This document shows, in pieces, positions 1-7,129 of a stretch of DNA of 64,000 bases. Under the pieces are notes generated by a model that was not told the DNA's origin, did not search any database, and was given only the letters and a program-made list of their open reading frames with translations. Numbering within the stretch: position 1 is the first letter of the stretch; each line of letters opens with the position of its first letter. Source of the stretch: an uncultured Clostridia bacterium (GTDB lineage Bacteria; Bacillota; Clostridia; Saccharofermentanales; Saccharofermentanaceae); contig CAMZBB010000001.1 of NCBI GenBank assembly GCA_947304405.1, positions 36,023-100,022 of the forward strand, in the 5' to 3' direction. The position numbers and the translations under genes were made by a program.

Positions 1-725
1 GCTATGTGCAGCGATTCGGGAAGGAGCGCGGTAAATGCTATAGCGAACTTGCCTGAAGGCATAATCCTTATCGCGTGGAAACCTGCAATGATATAGAAAA
101 CATTCAGGAAAAGCCTCGAGATATAAAGCGCCGGGACCGTGCCGAGCCTTAAGATCCGGGCCAGTGTAAAACCCATGACTTCAGGCAGATAGCAAAGGAT
201 CGAATAGAACTTCATCTTGTCTTCGTGCCTGACGATATCAACGAGCGTGTCATCCTTGATAAACCAAGATGAAGCCGTTATCAGAGACTGATATCCCTTT
301 GTGCCCGGAGCAGCGACATCAGGCCAGTATTCATTCATGAACTTGAGGTCATCGGAACGGGCAAGCCATTCTCCTTTGCCCATGATGAGATTCGAAAGCC
401 TGTAAACTGCAATGAAATGAGTCTTGTTGTCAACGAAACAGTTATGAGGAAACAAGATAAGGAAGATCGCGGACAAAGGTATCGCCGTAATGAGGAAGAA
501 TTCCGCCGCATCAGGTTCTTCAGTCTTTTTGAGCCATAGCGAGAATATCACCAGGTACACCGCCAGGACCGCCATGCAGGCGCCGCCTATGGCCTTGCCG
601 CTATCGGTTGAGATCCACGGGAAAAGATAGACAAACAGGAAAAACAGAACGGCTATTATCCCGACCAGCGATAATACCCTGTTCAAAAGGCGTCTTGTCT
701 TAAGTCTTGGTGCAAAGCTCTTCAT
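1..725 (-). CDS. DUF2142-like polytopic membrane protein (partial, C-terminus outside window)
   Basis: The frame opens at an ATG at 725 and runs off the left edge, giving about 241 N-terminal residues. A basic start (MKSFAPRLKTRR) is followed by two hydrophobic segments (about residues 15-37 and 45-65), then a third. Next comes an extracytoplasmic-looking stretch with FPHNCFVDNKTHF, which matches the place where DUF2142 proteins carry their conserved PxDExxHF-type motif. The segment ending FTALLPESLH resembles the family's ALLPM-type helix. DUF2142 proteins are multi-pass membrane proteins often near cell-surface polysaccharide genes; their biochemistry is not settled. Family assignment is by motif resemblance only. 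Confidence 0.6.
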   Translation of the reverse strand, partial: MKSFAPRLKTRRLLNRVLSLVGIIAVLFFLFVYLFPWISTDSGKAIGGACMAVLAVYLVIFSLWLKKTEEPDAAEFFLITAIPLSAIFLILFPHNCFVDNKTHFIAVYRLSNLIMGKGEWLARSDDLKFMNEYWPDVAAPGTKGYQSLITASSWFIKDDTLVDIVRHEDKMKFYSILCYLPEVMGFTLARILRLGTVPALYISRLFLNVFYIIAGFHAIRIMPSGKFAIAFTALLPESLHI

Positions 726-787
726 TTCAAAAGATTAACACAATAAACTCAGTTATTCCATTTTGAGATGAAGTAAGTTGAGGCGGC

Positions 788-1930
788 TTAAGAAAGCTTC
801 ATGTCTCCGTCTTTGATCCACTTGAGTTTTCTCATGATCTCGCTGAATACGAGCGAGAGGATTGCAGGAGCAATGATGCAGACGACCGCCATTCCGACCC
901 ATGCCATGGGAGAAAGCGTACCGGACTTTGTCATTGCGGAGAAGCATCCGATGGGGCCTACCATTCCGCAGGTTCCCATTCCGGCTGAGACTCCGGTGCA
1001 CTCAAGCTTGAATACGAGTGTGGATATAGGTCCTGTGATCGCGGCTGCGAGCGTTGCCGGGATCCAGATCTGAGGATGCTTAACGATATTGGGCATCTGG
1101 AGCATTGAAGTGCCAAGGCCCTGTGATACGATGCCGCCCCACTTGTTCTCCCTGTAGGAAGCAACGGCGAAGCCGATCATCTGTGCGCAGCATCCTGCAA
1201 GTGCAGCACCGCCTGCGATACCCGTAATTCCAATGGAGGCGCAGATAGCCGCGCTGGAGATCGGGAGTGTCAGGATAATGCCTACAACAACGGATACGAT
1301 TATGCCCATGATGAACGGATGGAGCTGTGTAGCGTTATTGATGAACGTTCCAAGCCAGTTCATCGCAACAGCGATTGCAGGGCATGTAAGGTAAGCTACA
1401 AGGTAACCTGCTCCCAGAGAAACGATCGGGGTGACAAGGATATCAACCTTGGTCTCCTTGGAGATCATCTTGCCGATCTCAACTGCGAAGATAACGGCAA
1501 CGAAAACGCCTAAAGGGCCTGCCGAAAACGCAGGATTCGGATTCTTGATATAGATAGCGGTCTTATCGAAGATGTATCCGGGATAACCGTTTGCGAAAGC
1601 GCCGACACAGGCAGCGCACGCAGTAACAAGCATTGGTGCTTTAAGTGCCGCTGCTATACCGACCGCGATAGCCGCACCGGTAACGGGTGAGTTTGCACTG
1701 GTTATGTATCCTACGACGTGCATGAAGTGGGCAAGTCTCTGAAAGAATGCCACATCGATCATCTCGATATAGTTGGCAGCAGTCGAAAGGATCGTGCCGA
1801 CAAGGAGCGAAGCGAAAAGGCCCTGGGCCATGCCGCTCATCGCATCAACGAAATATGTTTTCGCCGAGAAGTTGATATCCTTCTTCTTCAGGAATTCCTT
1901 AAAAGTGAGTTTCTCTTTTTTCTTACCCAT
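788..1930 (-). CDS. PTS EIIC-like membrane permease (PTS_EIIC_2 family)
   Basis: This 380-residue protein is almost entirely hydrophobic, with about ten membrane segments. The N-terminal KKDINFSAKTYFVDAMSG followed by a Gly/Ala-rich helix fits the PTS_EIIC_2 family of putative sugar-permease subunits. No EIIA or EIIB gene lies nearby, so it is an orphan and may work without a phosphotransfer partner or with general components encoded elsewhere. The ATG at 1930 is preceded by a GGAGGGG-type ribosome-binding site. A sigma-A-like promoter lies just upstream. Substrate is unknown. Confidence 0.75.
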   Translation of the reverse strand: MGKKKEKLTFKEFLKKKDINFSAKTYFVDAMSGMAQGLFASLLVGTILSTAANYIEMIDVAFFQRLAHFMHVVGYITSANSPVTGAAIAVGIAAALKAPMLVTACAACVGAFANGYPGYIFDKTAIYIKNPNPAFSAGPLGVFVAVIFAVEIGKMISKETKVDILVTPIVSLGAGYLVAYLTCPAIAVAMNWLGTFINNATQLHPFIMGIIVSVVVGIILTLPISSAAICASIGITGIAGGAALAGCCAQMIGFAVASYRENKWGGIVSQGLGTSMLQMPNIVKHPQIWIPATLAAAITGPISTLVFKLECTGVSAGMGTCGMVGPIGCFSAMTKSGTLSPMAWVGMAVVCIIAPAILSLVFSEIMRKLKWIKDGDMKLS

Positions 1931-1961
1931 TTTCGTCCCCTCCGCTTTTATAGCAATTCAG

Positions 1962-1990
1962 ATTTTATTAAATCGTGATATCAACTTCAA
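1962..1990 (-). promoter_or_regulatory. sigma-A-type promoter for the EIIC-like gene
   Basis: On the minus strand a -35 box TTGAAG (1990-1985) and a -10 box TAAAAT (1967-1962) are separated by exactly 17 bp, about 30 bp upstream of the ATG at 1930. Assignment is by consensus match only. Confidence 0.55.
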
Positions 1991-2067
1991 TGTGATAATC
2001 GTTTAAATATATAGGCCCGCAACCTCTTTTTTCTGTATTTTTTGTATCCGTTGAAATTATATAATTG

Positions 2068-2095
2068 TTGCAATTATTTTCAAATGGTGTAAAAT
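2068..2095 (+). promoter_or_regulatory. sigma-A-type promoter for the small membrane protein at 2123
   Basis: TTGCAA (2068-2073) and TAAAAT (2090-2095) are separated by 16 bp in an AT-rich divergent intergenic region. The start codon follows at 2123 behind an AGGAGG site. Confidence 0.5.
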
Positions 2096-2122
2096 TACAC
2101 TATAAATGTCAGGAGGCGCAAA

Positions 2123-2515
2123 ATGTCCGGAAAAAGATCACCGGCCCGCAAAGCCGTAAAGATAATCATCCTTGTTATTGCTTCATTGATCGTATTTGCC
2201 ATACTGATAATCGGCGGATTGGTGATCCGTGAGACAACTCCTCACACGATGCACTTCAACAAAGTCCGGCTTGTCTCAAATAACAAGTTTGACGGTCGTT
2301 ATCTTTATCACGGAAGCAACAACAGAGGAAAAGTCTTCATCCTCCGGACAGAAACAGATTTCCGCGGAAAATTAAGCACCATTGACGACAATGAATATGA
2401 TTTCGGCGAACAGGATCTGACGGTCAGGGCAACCGGGATCGAAATGTTCAGAGAAGACTTGAGCGGGATATTTATATCCTATCCGACCATAGTTTACGAA
2501 TACGTCAGCGAATAA
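2123..2515 (+). CDS. hypothetical membrane-anchored protein
   Basis: I do not recognise a family. The 130 residues start with a basic segment (KRSPARKAVK), then a single transmembrane helix at about residues 12-34. About 95 residues follow, predicted to lie outside the cell, with alternating hydrophobic residues that suggest beta structure. An AGGAGG site sits just upstream of the ATG. The gene runs into the convergent ABC ATPase gene and overlaps its 3' end by 11 bp, so no terminator separates them. Confidence 0.6.
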   Translation: MSGKRSPARKAVKIIILVIASLIVFAILIIGGLVIRETTPHTMHFNKVRLVSNNKFDGRYLYHGSNNRGKVFILRTETDFRGKLSTIDDNEYDFGEQDLTVRATGIEMFREDLSGIFISYPTIVYEYVSE

Positions 2516-3284
2516 TGACCTGGTTTTCGATATAACCCGCGACGTCAAAATCGTAAACGGATTCAAGACATTCGGGAGTTATGACTTCCGAACTTTTCCC
2601 ATCCGCAACGATCTTTCCGTTCTTGAGGAATACCGTCCTGTTGCAGACGCTCCTCGCCTGAGCAAGGTCGTGGAAAACTGCCACTACAGTATTTCTGACA
2701 TCTCCATAAGGAGTAGATGTCTTGCCTTGCGCCCACTTGCAAAGATAATCACAAAGCTCTGCTCTGTATTTTATGTCGAGATTGCTTCCGGGCTCGTCAA
2801 GGAACAGGAAAGGCGTTCCCTGTGCGAAAGTCCTTGCAAGAAGTACGCGCTGAAGCTGTCCTCCCGACAGTTCGTTTAAGAGCCTGTCCCTGTATTCATA
2901 TACGCCGCACGTCTCCATCGCAGACTTTGCAGCCTCTTTGTCCTCCTGATCGAAGTTTCCGAAAAGGCTTTTCGATCCGGCAAACCTGCCGAGAAGGACA
3001 GTCTGGTAAGCAGTATACTGAAAATACGTCTCGCCGGTCTGCGGCATGAGCGCAATAAGCCTTGCTATGTTCCTGCGCTTCATTTTCGAGATGTTCTGAT
3101 CCGAGACGGTAACGCAGCCCTCACATTCCATAAGGCCTGACATGACGCGCAGGAGCGTAGTCTTGCCCGATCCATTGCGGCCTCCGATGAAGACCGTTTC
3201 TCCCTCACCTATCGTGAGGTTAACGTCTTTGAGGACTTCGTTGTTTCCATAGGAAGCGGATACGTTCTTTAGGATCAGTTCCAT
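2505..3284 (-). CDS. ABC transporter ATP-binding protein, cobalamin/Fe-siderophore importer class
   Basis: The 259-residue protein is the ATPase of a type II importer. Visible motifs are the Walker A loop GGRNGSGKT (34-42), the signature LSGGQ (139-143), Walker B FLFLDEP (159-165) and the D-loop SNLD (167-170). It is last in a three-gene operon (binding protein, permease, ATPase); its ATG shares one base with the permease stop (TGATG), so translation is probably coupled. Substrates of the class are cobalamin, haem or ferric siderophores. The neighbouring cobalamin-dependent methionine synthase genes make cobalamin attractive, but nothing in the ATPase itself decides this. Confidence 0.88.
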   Translation of the reverse strand: MELILKNVSASYGNNEVLKDVNLTIGEGETVFIGGRNGSGKTTLLRVMSGLMECEGCVTVSDQNISKMKRRNIARLIALMPQTGETYFQYTAYQTVLLGRFAGSKSLFGNFDQEDKEAAKSAMETCGVYEYRDRLLNELSGGQLQRVLLARTFAQGTPFLFLDEPGSNLDIKYRAELCDYLCKWAQGKTSTPYGDVRNTVVAVFHDLAQARSVCNRTVFLKNGKIVADGKSSEVITPECLESVYDFDVAGYIENQVIIR

Positions 3285-4357
3285 CAGGCACTCCTCCTTC
3301 CTTTCGCAAAAAACACATACGCAAAGAAAGGCGCGCCGACAAGTGCGGTAACTGCGCCTACGGGGATCTCTCTCGGAGAAAGGACAGTTCTTGCCGCAAG
3401 ATCGCAGAGCGCCATAAACGCACCGCCGTATATGAAAGACATGGGGATAACGATCTTATGAGAAGGTCCGAATATCCTTCTTACGATATGGGGCGCCGCA
3501 AGATCGATAAAACCTATGACACCCGCAAACGCAACGGAAACACCGGTCAGAAGTGACGAGACAAGGATCGCTGCTATCTTGGTCTTTTTGACGTCAACTC
3601 CCATCGAACTCGCCTGAAGCTCGCCAAAAGTAAGGATGTCGAGCCTGCCCGAAAGCATCAGGAGGATGACAAGACCGGCAGCCCCGACAGCGGCAAGGAT
3701 CGCGCAGTGCATCCAGTTTCTTGCAGAAAACGAGCCGGTCATCCAAAGCCAGAGCTGCTTGCTCCGGTCACCGTAGAAGGTCATCATGAGGTTCATAATA
3801 CCCGTAACGAAAAGGGACAGGATCATGCCGATAAGGACTATGGTCTGATTGGAAACATTCCTGTCTATCCTTGATGCCAGAAGAATAGCAATCGCTACGG
3901 TTGCGAGCCCGAACACAAATCCGGCGGCAGGAAGCATGAAGCCTGAAAGGACAGGTATCGTTATTCCGCAAAGAAGAACGAAAGCCGCTCCCAATGAAGC
4001 TCCGGATGAGACCCCCAATGTATAGGAAGATGCCAGAGGATTCTGCAGGACTGCCTGCATGACCGCACCGCTTACGGAAAGACAGCCTCCGACCAGAAAT
4101 GCAGTGATCGCGCGGGGCATCCTTATCGACCAGAAGATGGAATCGGACATAGGATCCACTTCAGCAGGCAACGGACTGCCCGTAATGTGGCTCTTGATTA
4201 TCTTGAGCAGATCTGAAACCGAAATATATACGCTGCCCGATCTTATCGCGGCAAGCAATATAAACAGGCAGGCCGCCAGAGATAGCGCGATGCCAATCCC
4301 TGCGGCCTGTCTTTTTTTGGTTCTCTTTCTGATTTCAGGTACTGCCTGATTATCCAT
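3284..4357 (-). CDS. FecCD/BtuC-family ABC transporter permease
   Basis: This 357-residue protein has about ten membrane helices and the family signatures RMPRAITAFLVGGCLSVSGA (near residue 80) and NPLASSYTLGVSSGASLGA. The later segment FAGVIGFIDLAAPHIVRR is the conserved stretch around the cytoplasmic coupling helices, and SPREIPVGAVTALVGAPFF is the typical C-terminal family motif. It forms the homodimeric channel for the adjacent ATPase and receives ligand from the lipoprotein encoded 13 bp upstream. Length is normal for the family. Confidence 0.9.
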   Translation of the reverse strand: MDNQAVPEIRKRTKKRQAAGIGIALSLAACLFILLAAIRSGSVYISVSDLLKIIKSHITGSPLPAEVDPMSDSIFWSIRMPRAITAFLVGGCLSVSGAVMQAVLQNPLASSYTLGVSSGASLGAAFVLLCGITIPVLSGFMLPAAGFVFGLATVAIAILLASRIDRNVSNQTIVLIGMILSLFVTGIMNLMMTFYGDRSKQLWLWMTGSFSARNWMHCAILAAVGAAGLVILLMLSGRLDILTFGELQASSMGVDVKKTKIAAILVSSLLTGVSVAFAGVIGFIDLAAPHIVRRIFGPSHKIVIPMSFIYGGAFMALCDLAARTVLSPREIPVGAVTALVGAPFFAYVFFAKGRRSA

Positions 4358-4370
4358 CTGTCACTTCAAG

Positions 4371-5483
4371 TCATGCAGCAGACTTGCTCTCCTTGGTACC
4401 TGTTAAGTCCTTGATCTTATCGACGGCATCCTTAAGCGACTTTTCAAGTGACTTGGACATCTCAGTGAAAATGTCCGGATAGATGTCCTTGAGCCACTCC
4501 ATAGCAGCATCAACAACGTGATTGTTCGGCTGCATGCTCAGATTCGGATCGACCTTATAGACTGCGTTGTTCTTGACTGCTTTGACGTTCTCCCAACCCT
4601 TGAGAGTCTTGATATCCTTGACAGGATCCTCAACATAATCAACTGTTGTAAGGATAACGTCAGGATTCATGGCAATGGCATCTTCCACTGAAATGGAAAC
4701 CCAGCCCTGCTGTTTGCCGCAAGCGTTTTTCGCACCGCAGATGGTAAGCATCTCGTCAAGATATGTGCCCTGACCGAAAGAATAGATCGTGGGAGCCTCA
4801 GACGTCGGGATGCTCATCATGAAAAGAACGGTCTTGCGCTTTTCTTCAGATACGGTTCCGGAAGCTGTGGAAATAAGTTTAAAAGAAGCATTCATTGCAG
4901 TTGCGAGAGCAGTAGCCTCAATTCCCTTTCCCGTGCAGTTGCCTATAAACTTGATATCCTCTTCAATGGCCGAAATGGAAGCAGAAGACGGAATGTCCGC
5001 AACACAGATTCCTGCATCGATGAGGGATTTGAAAGGCGAAGATCCGCCCACGGAACTCATTCCCGAAGTAAAGACTATGTCGGGCTTAAGAGCGGCAATC
5101 GCTTCGTTGTCGGGGTTCATCATGTCAAATGACTTGACTCCCGAAGGCAGGTATTCCTTGTAAGAAAGCGAGTTGGTGTCAACTGCAACGATCTTGAGCG
5201 CAAGGCCGAGGTCGATGAGGACTCTGGTCGTCGAAGGCGCAAGCGATACTATTGATTTGACTTCTGAAGGCACTTTTATCTCATTGCCGGCACGGTCAGC
5301 TGTCGGAACGGTTCCGCCGCCTGTGATCTCCTTGACTATGTCTTTCTCGACAGACTCAAGGCCGCTGACATCGGTATTCTTGGCAAGATCTTTGATCTGC
5401 TGAGCCCTTTCGGCGCTGCAAGCCGTAAGACCGGTGAGCGCCATGGCGCCACAGATCAAAGCAGAAACTATCTTATTTCTCAT
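4371..5483 (-). CDS. ABC transporter substrate-binding lipoprotein, BtuF/FepB-like
   Basis: A signal peptide ends in the lipobox LTAC with the lipidated Cys at residue 22. A helical spacer rich in charged residues follows, and the periplasmic-binding-protein type III fold then begins near residue 60 with PSEVKSIVSLAPSTTRVLIDLG, the classic N-terminal motif of the cobalamin/siderophore/haem class. The linker region and a C-terminal NHVVDAAMEWL helix fit. It is the first gene of the importer operon. A good -10 box (TATAAT, 5521-5516 on this strand) lies upstream but no clear -35 box. No cobalamin riboswitch fits in the roughly 100 bp upstream. Ligand is unproven; cobalamin is the contextual guess. 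Confidence 0.85.
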   Translation of the reverse strand: MRNKIVSALICGAMALTGLTACSAERAQQIKDLAKNTDVSGLESVEKDIVKEITGGGTVPTADRAGNEIKVPSEVKSIVSLAPSTTRVLIDLGLALKIVAVDTNSLSYKEYLPSGVKSFDMMNPDNEAIAALKPDIVFTSGMSSVGGSSPFKSLIDAGICVADIPSSASISAIEEDIKFIGNCTGKGIEATALATAMNASFKLISTASGTVSEEKRKTVLFMMSIPTSEAPTIYSFGQGTYLDEMLTICGAKNACGKQQGWVSISVEDAIAMNPDVILTTVDYVEDPVKDIKTLKGWENVKAVKNNAVYKVDPNLSMQPNNHVVDAAMEWLKDIYPDIFTEMSKSLEKSLKDAVDKIKDLTGTKESKSAA

Positions 5484-5590
5484 GTTTTTTCTCCTTATCC
5501 TAGAAAATCACCGCAATTATAATACATATCGTCTTTTTGAGGTATACTTTAAAAGTTATCAATAAATCACCGTTCAAGAGGCAACTATCT

Positions 5591-6454
5591 ATGAAGATTA
5601 CCGATATATTGAAAGACCCCAAGCCCACGATCTCTTTCGAGGTCTTCCCTCCGAAGCAGGAAGCAGGTCTTGAGACCGTAAAGGCTGCTGCAGGAGCAAT
5701 TGCTGCCATGGGGCCCTCATTCATGTCCGTAACGTACGGTGCGGGCGGTTCGACCAGCAAGCTTACGATCGAAGTGGCTTCTGACATCAAGAATCTTCAT
5801 AACGTTCCGGTCATGCCTCATCTGACCTGCGTCGCTTCCACCAAGGAACACGTCAGGAACATGATCTCACAGATTCATGAAAACAACATAGACAACGTAA
5901 TGGCATTGAGGGGCGATCTGCCTAAGGACGGCATCATCTGCAATGACTATAAGCATGCATCTGATCTTATCGCCGACATCAGATCATTCGACAAAGAGAT
6001 ATGCATCGGCGGCGCATGCTATCCCGAAGGACATATCGAGTGCGAACACAAGGCGAATGACATTAACTATCTCAAACTCAAAGTCGATGCGGGTTGTGAT
6101 TTTCTTACCACCCAGATGTTCTTCGACAACAACATCTTCTACAACTTCCTGTACCGCATCAAGGACAAGGGGATCAACGTTCCTGTCCTCCCCGGCATCA
6201 TGCCTGTTACGACAGCAAAGCAGCTTTCACGTTCCGTTGCCCTTTCCGGCACAAACGTTCCCGAAAGATTCAGGGCGATCGTTGACCGTTTCGGTGATGA
6301 TCCAATATCCATGCGTCAGGCAGGCATCGTCTATGCCGCAGAGCAGATAATCGATCTTATTGCAAACGGCGTGACGCATATCCACGTATATTCAATGAAC
6401 AAGCCCGATGTCGCAAAAGAGATTCTCAAAATGTTAAGCGGCATCATCGGTTAA
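5591..6454 (+). CDS. metF: 5,10-methylenetetrahydrofolate reductase
   Basis: The enzyme reduces 5,10-methylene-THF to 5-methyl-THF, the methyl donor for MetH two genes downstream. The TIM-barrel family motifs are clear: ISFEVFPPK near the N-terminus carrying the catalytic Glu, PHLTCVAS, NVMALRGDLP, and the FLTTQMFFDN segment involved in folate and flavin binding. I place the start at the ATG at 5591 (MKITDILKD, 287 aa): it has an AGAGG site 9 bp upstream, and a longer in-frame extension adds residues not seen in the family. The gene is first in a metF-activation-metH cluster transcribed divergently from the ABC importer. Confidence 0.93.
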   Translation: MKITDILKDPKPTISFEVFPPKQEAGLETVKAAAGAIAAMGPSFMSVTYGAGGSTSKLTIEVASDIKNLHNVPVMPHLTCVASTKEHVRNMISQIHENNIDNVMALRGDLPKDGIICNDYKHASDLIADIRSFDKEICIGGACYPEGHIECEHKANDINYLKLKVDAGCDFLTTQMFFDNNIFYNFLYRIKDKGINVPVLPGIMPVTTAKQLSRSVALSGTNVPERFRAIVDRFGDDPISMRQAGIVYAAEQIIDLIANGVTHIHVYSMNKPDVAKEILKMLSGIIG

Positions 6455-6463
6455 GAGGTTAAG

Positions 6464-7126
6464 ATGCCTTTAGAAGTAACGATCCCCGAAAATGAAGTCA
6501 GACGCTACATGGGCTTTAGAGGTCCTGTCGAAGGATCACCCGAGACGGATGCCATGATAAAAAAAGCGATAGCATCCCTCGAAAAGGATTGTTCCCCCAG
6601 ATACGTTTCCAAAGCATTTCCCGTAACCGTTGATGGTTACAAGGTGGAATTTGCTGATGTCGTAATCGAGAGCCGGGCTCTTGCCAGAAATCTGGCCGGC
6701 TGCACGGAATGCGTTCTTTTCGCTGCGACTGCAGGTCCTTCCTGCGACATGCTCGTTAAGCGCGCTGCCGTTACGTCTTCAGCGTATGCTTCCTGCTGTC
6801 AGGCGGCAGGAGCAGCTGCAATAGAAGCTTACTGCGACATGATCAATGATAAGATCAGGAATGAATATGAAGCGAAAGGCCTTTTCGCACGCCCGCGGTT
6901 CTCACCCGGCTACGGAGATCTTGCGCTCGCTCACCAAAAGGACTGGTTCAGGCTCCTTGACATTACAAAGAACACCGGAGTGGAACTTACTGATTCGCTC
7001 CTCATGGTGCCGACCAAATCGGTCACTGCGGTCATCGGGCTCTCGCCCAACAGACTCCCCTGCGTCAAGCAGGGATGTGAAGCCTGCACCATGGCTTCCA
7101 CATGCGCTTTTTCGAGAAAGGGATAA
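6464..7126 (+). CDS. stand-alone methionine synthase reactivation subunit (AdoMet-binding)
   Basis: The 220 residues match the C-terminal activation domain of cobalamin-dependent methionine synthase, here encoded separately. The AdoMet-contacting motif RFSPGYGD is at 145-152, followed by a segment ending VPTKSVTAVIGLSP. The C-terminus has four cysteines (200, 205, 208, 214) typical of the stand-alone form and likely to bind metal or a cluster. Its role is to remethylate oxidised cob(II)alamin on MetH with AdoMet and an electron donor. It lies between metF and metH with very short gaps, consistent with a split MetH made from one transcript. Confidence 0.88.
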   Translation: MPLEVTIPENEVRRYMGFRGPVEGSPETDAMIKKAIASLEKDCSPRYVSKAFPVTVDGYKVEFADVVIESRALARNLAGCTECVLFAATAGPSCDMLVKRAAVTSSAYASCCQAAGAAAIEAYCDMINDKIRNEYEAKGLFARPRFSPGYGDLALAHQKDWFRLLDITKNTGVELTDSLLMVPTKSVTAVIGLSPNRLPCVKQGCEACTMASTCAFSRKG

Positions 7127-7129
7127 AGA

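Noticed and set aside
5484-5590. Cobalamin riboswitch between the importer and metF
   Set aside because: The gap is only about 100 bp and holds promoter-like boxes but none of the conserved B12-box sequence.
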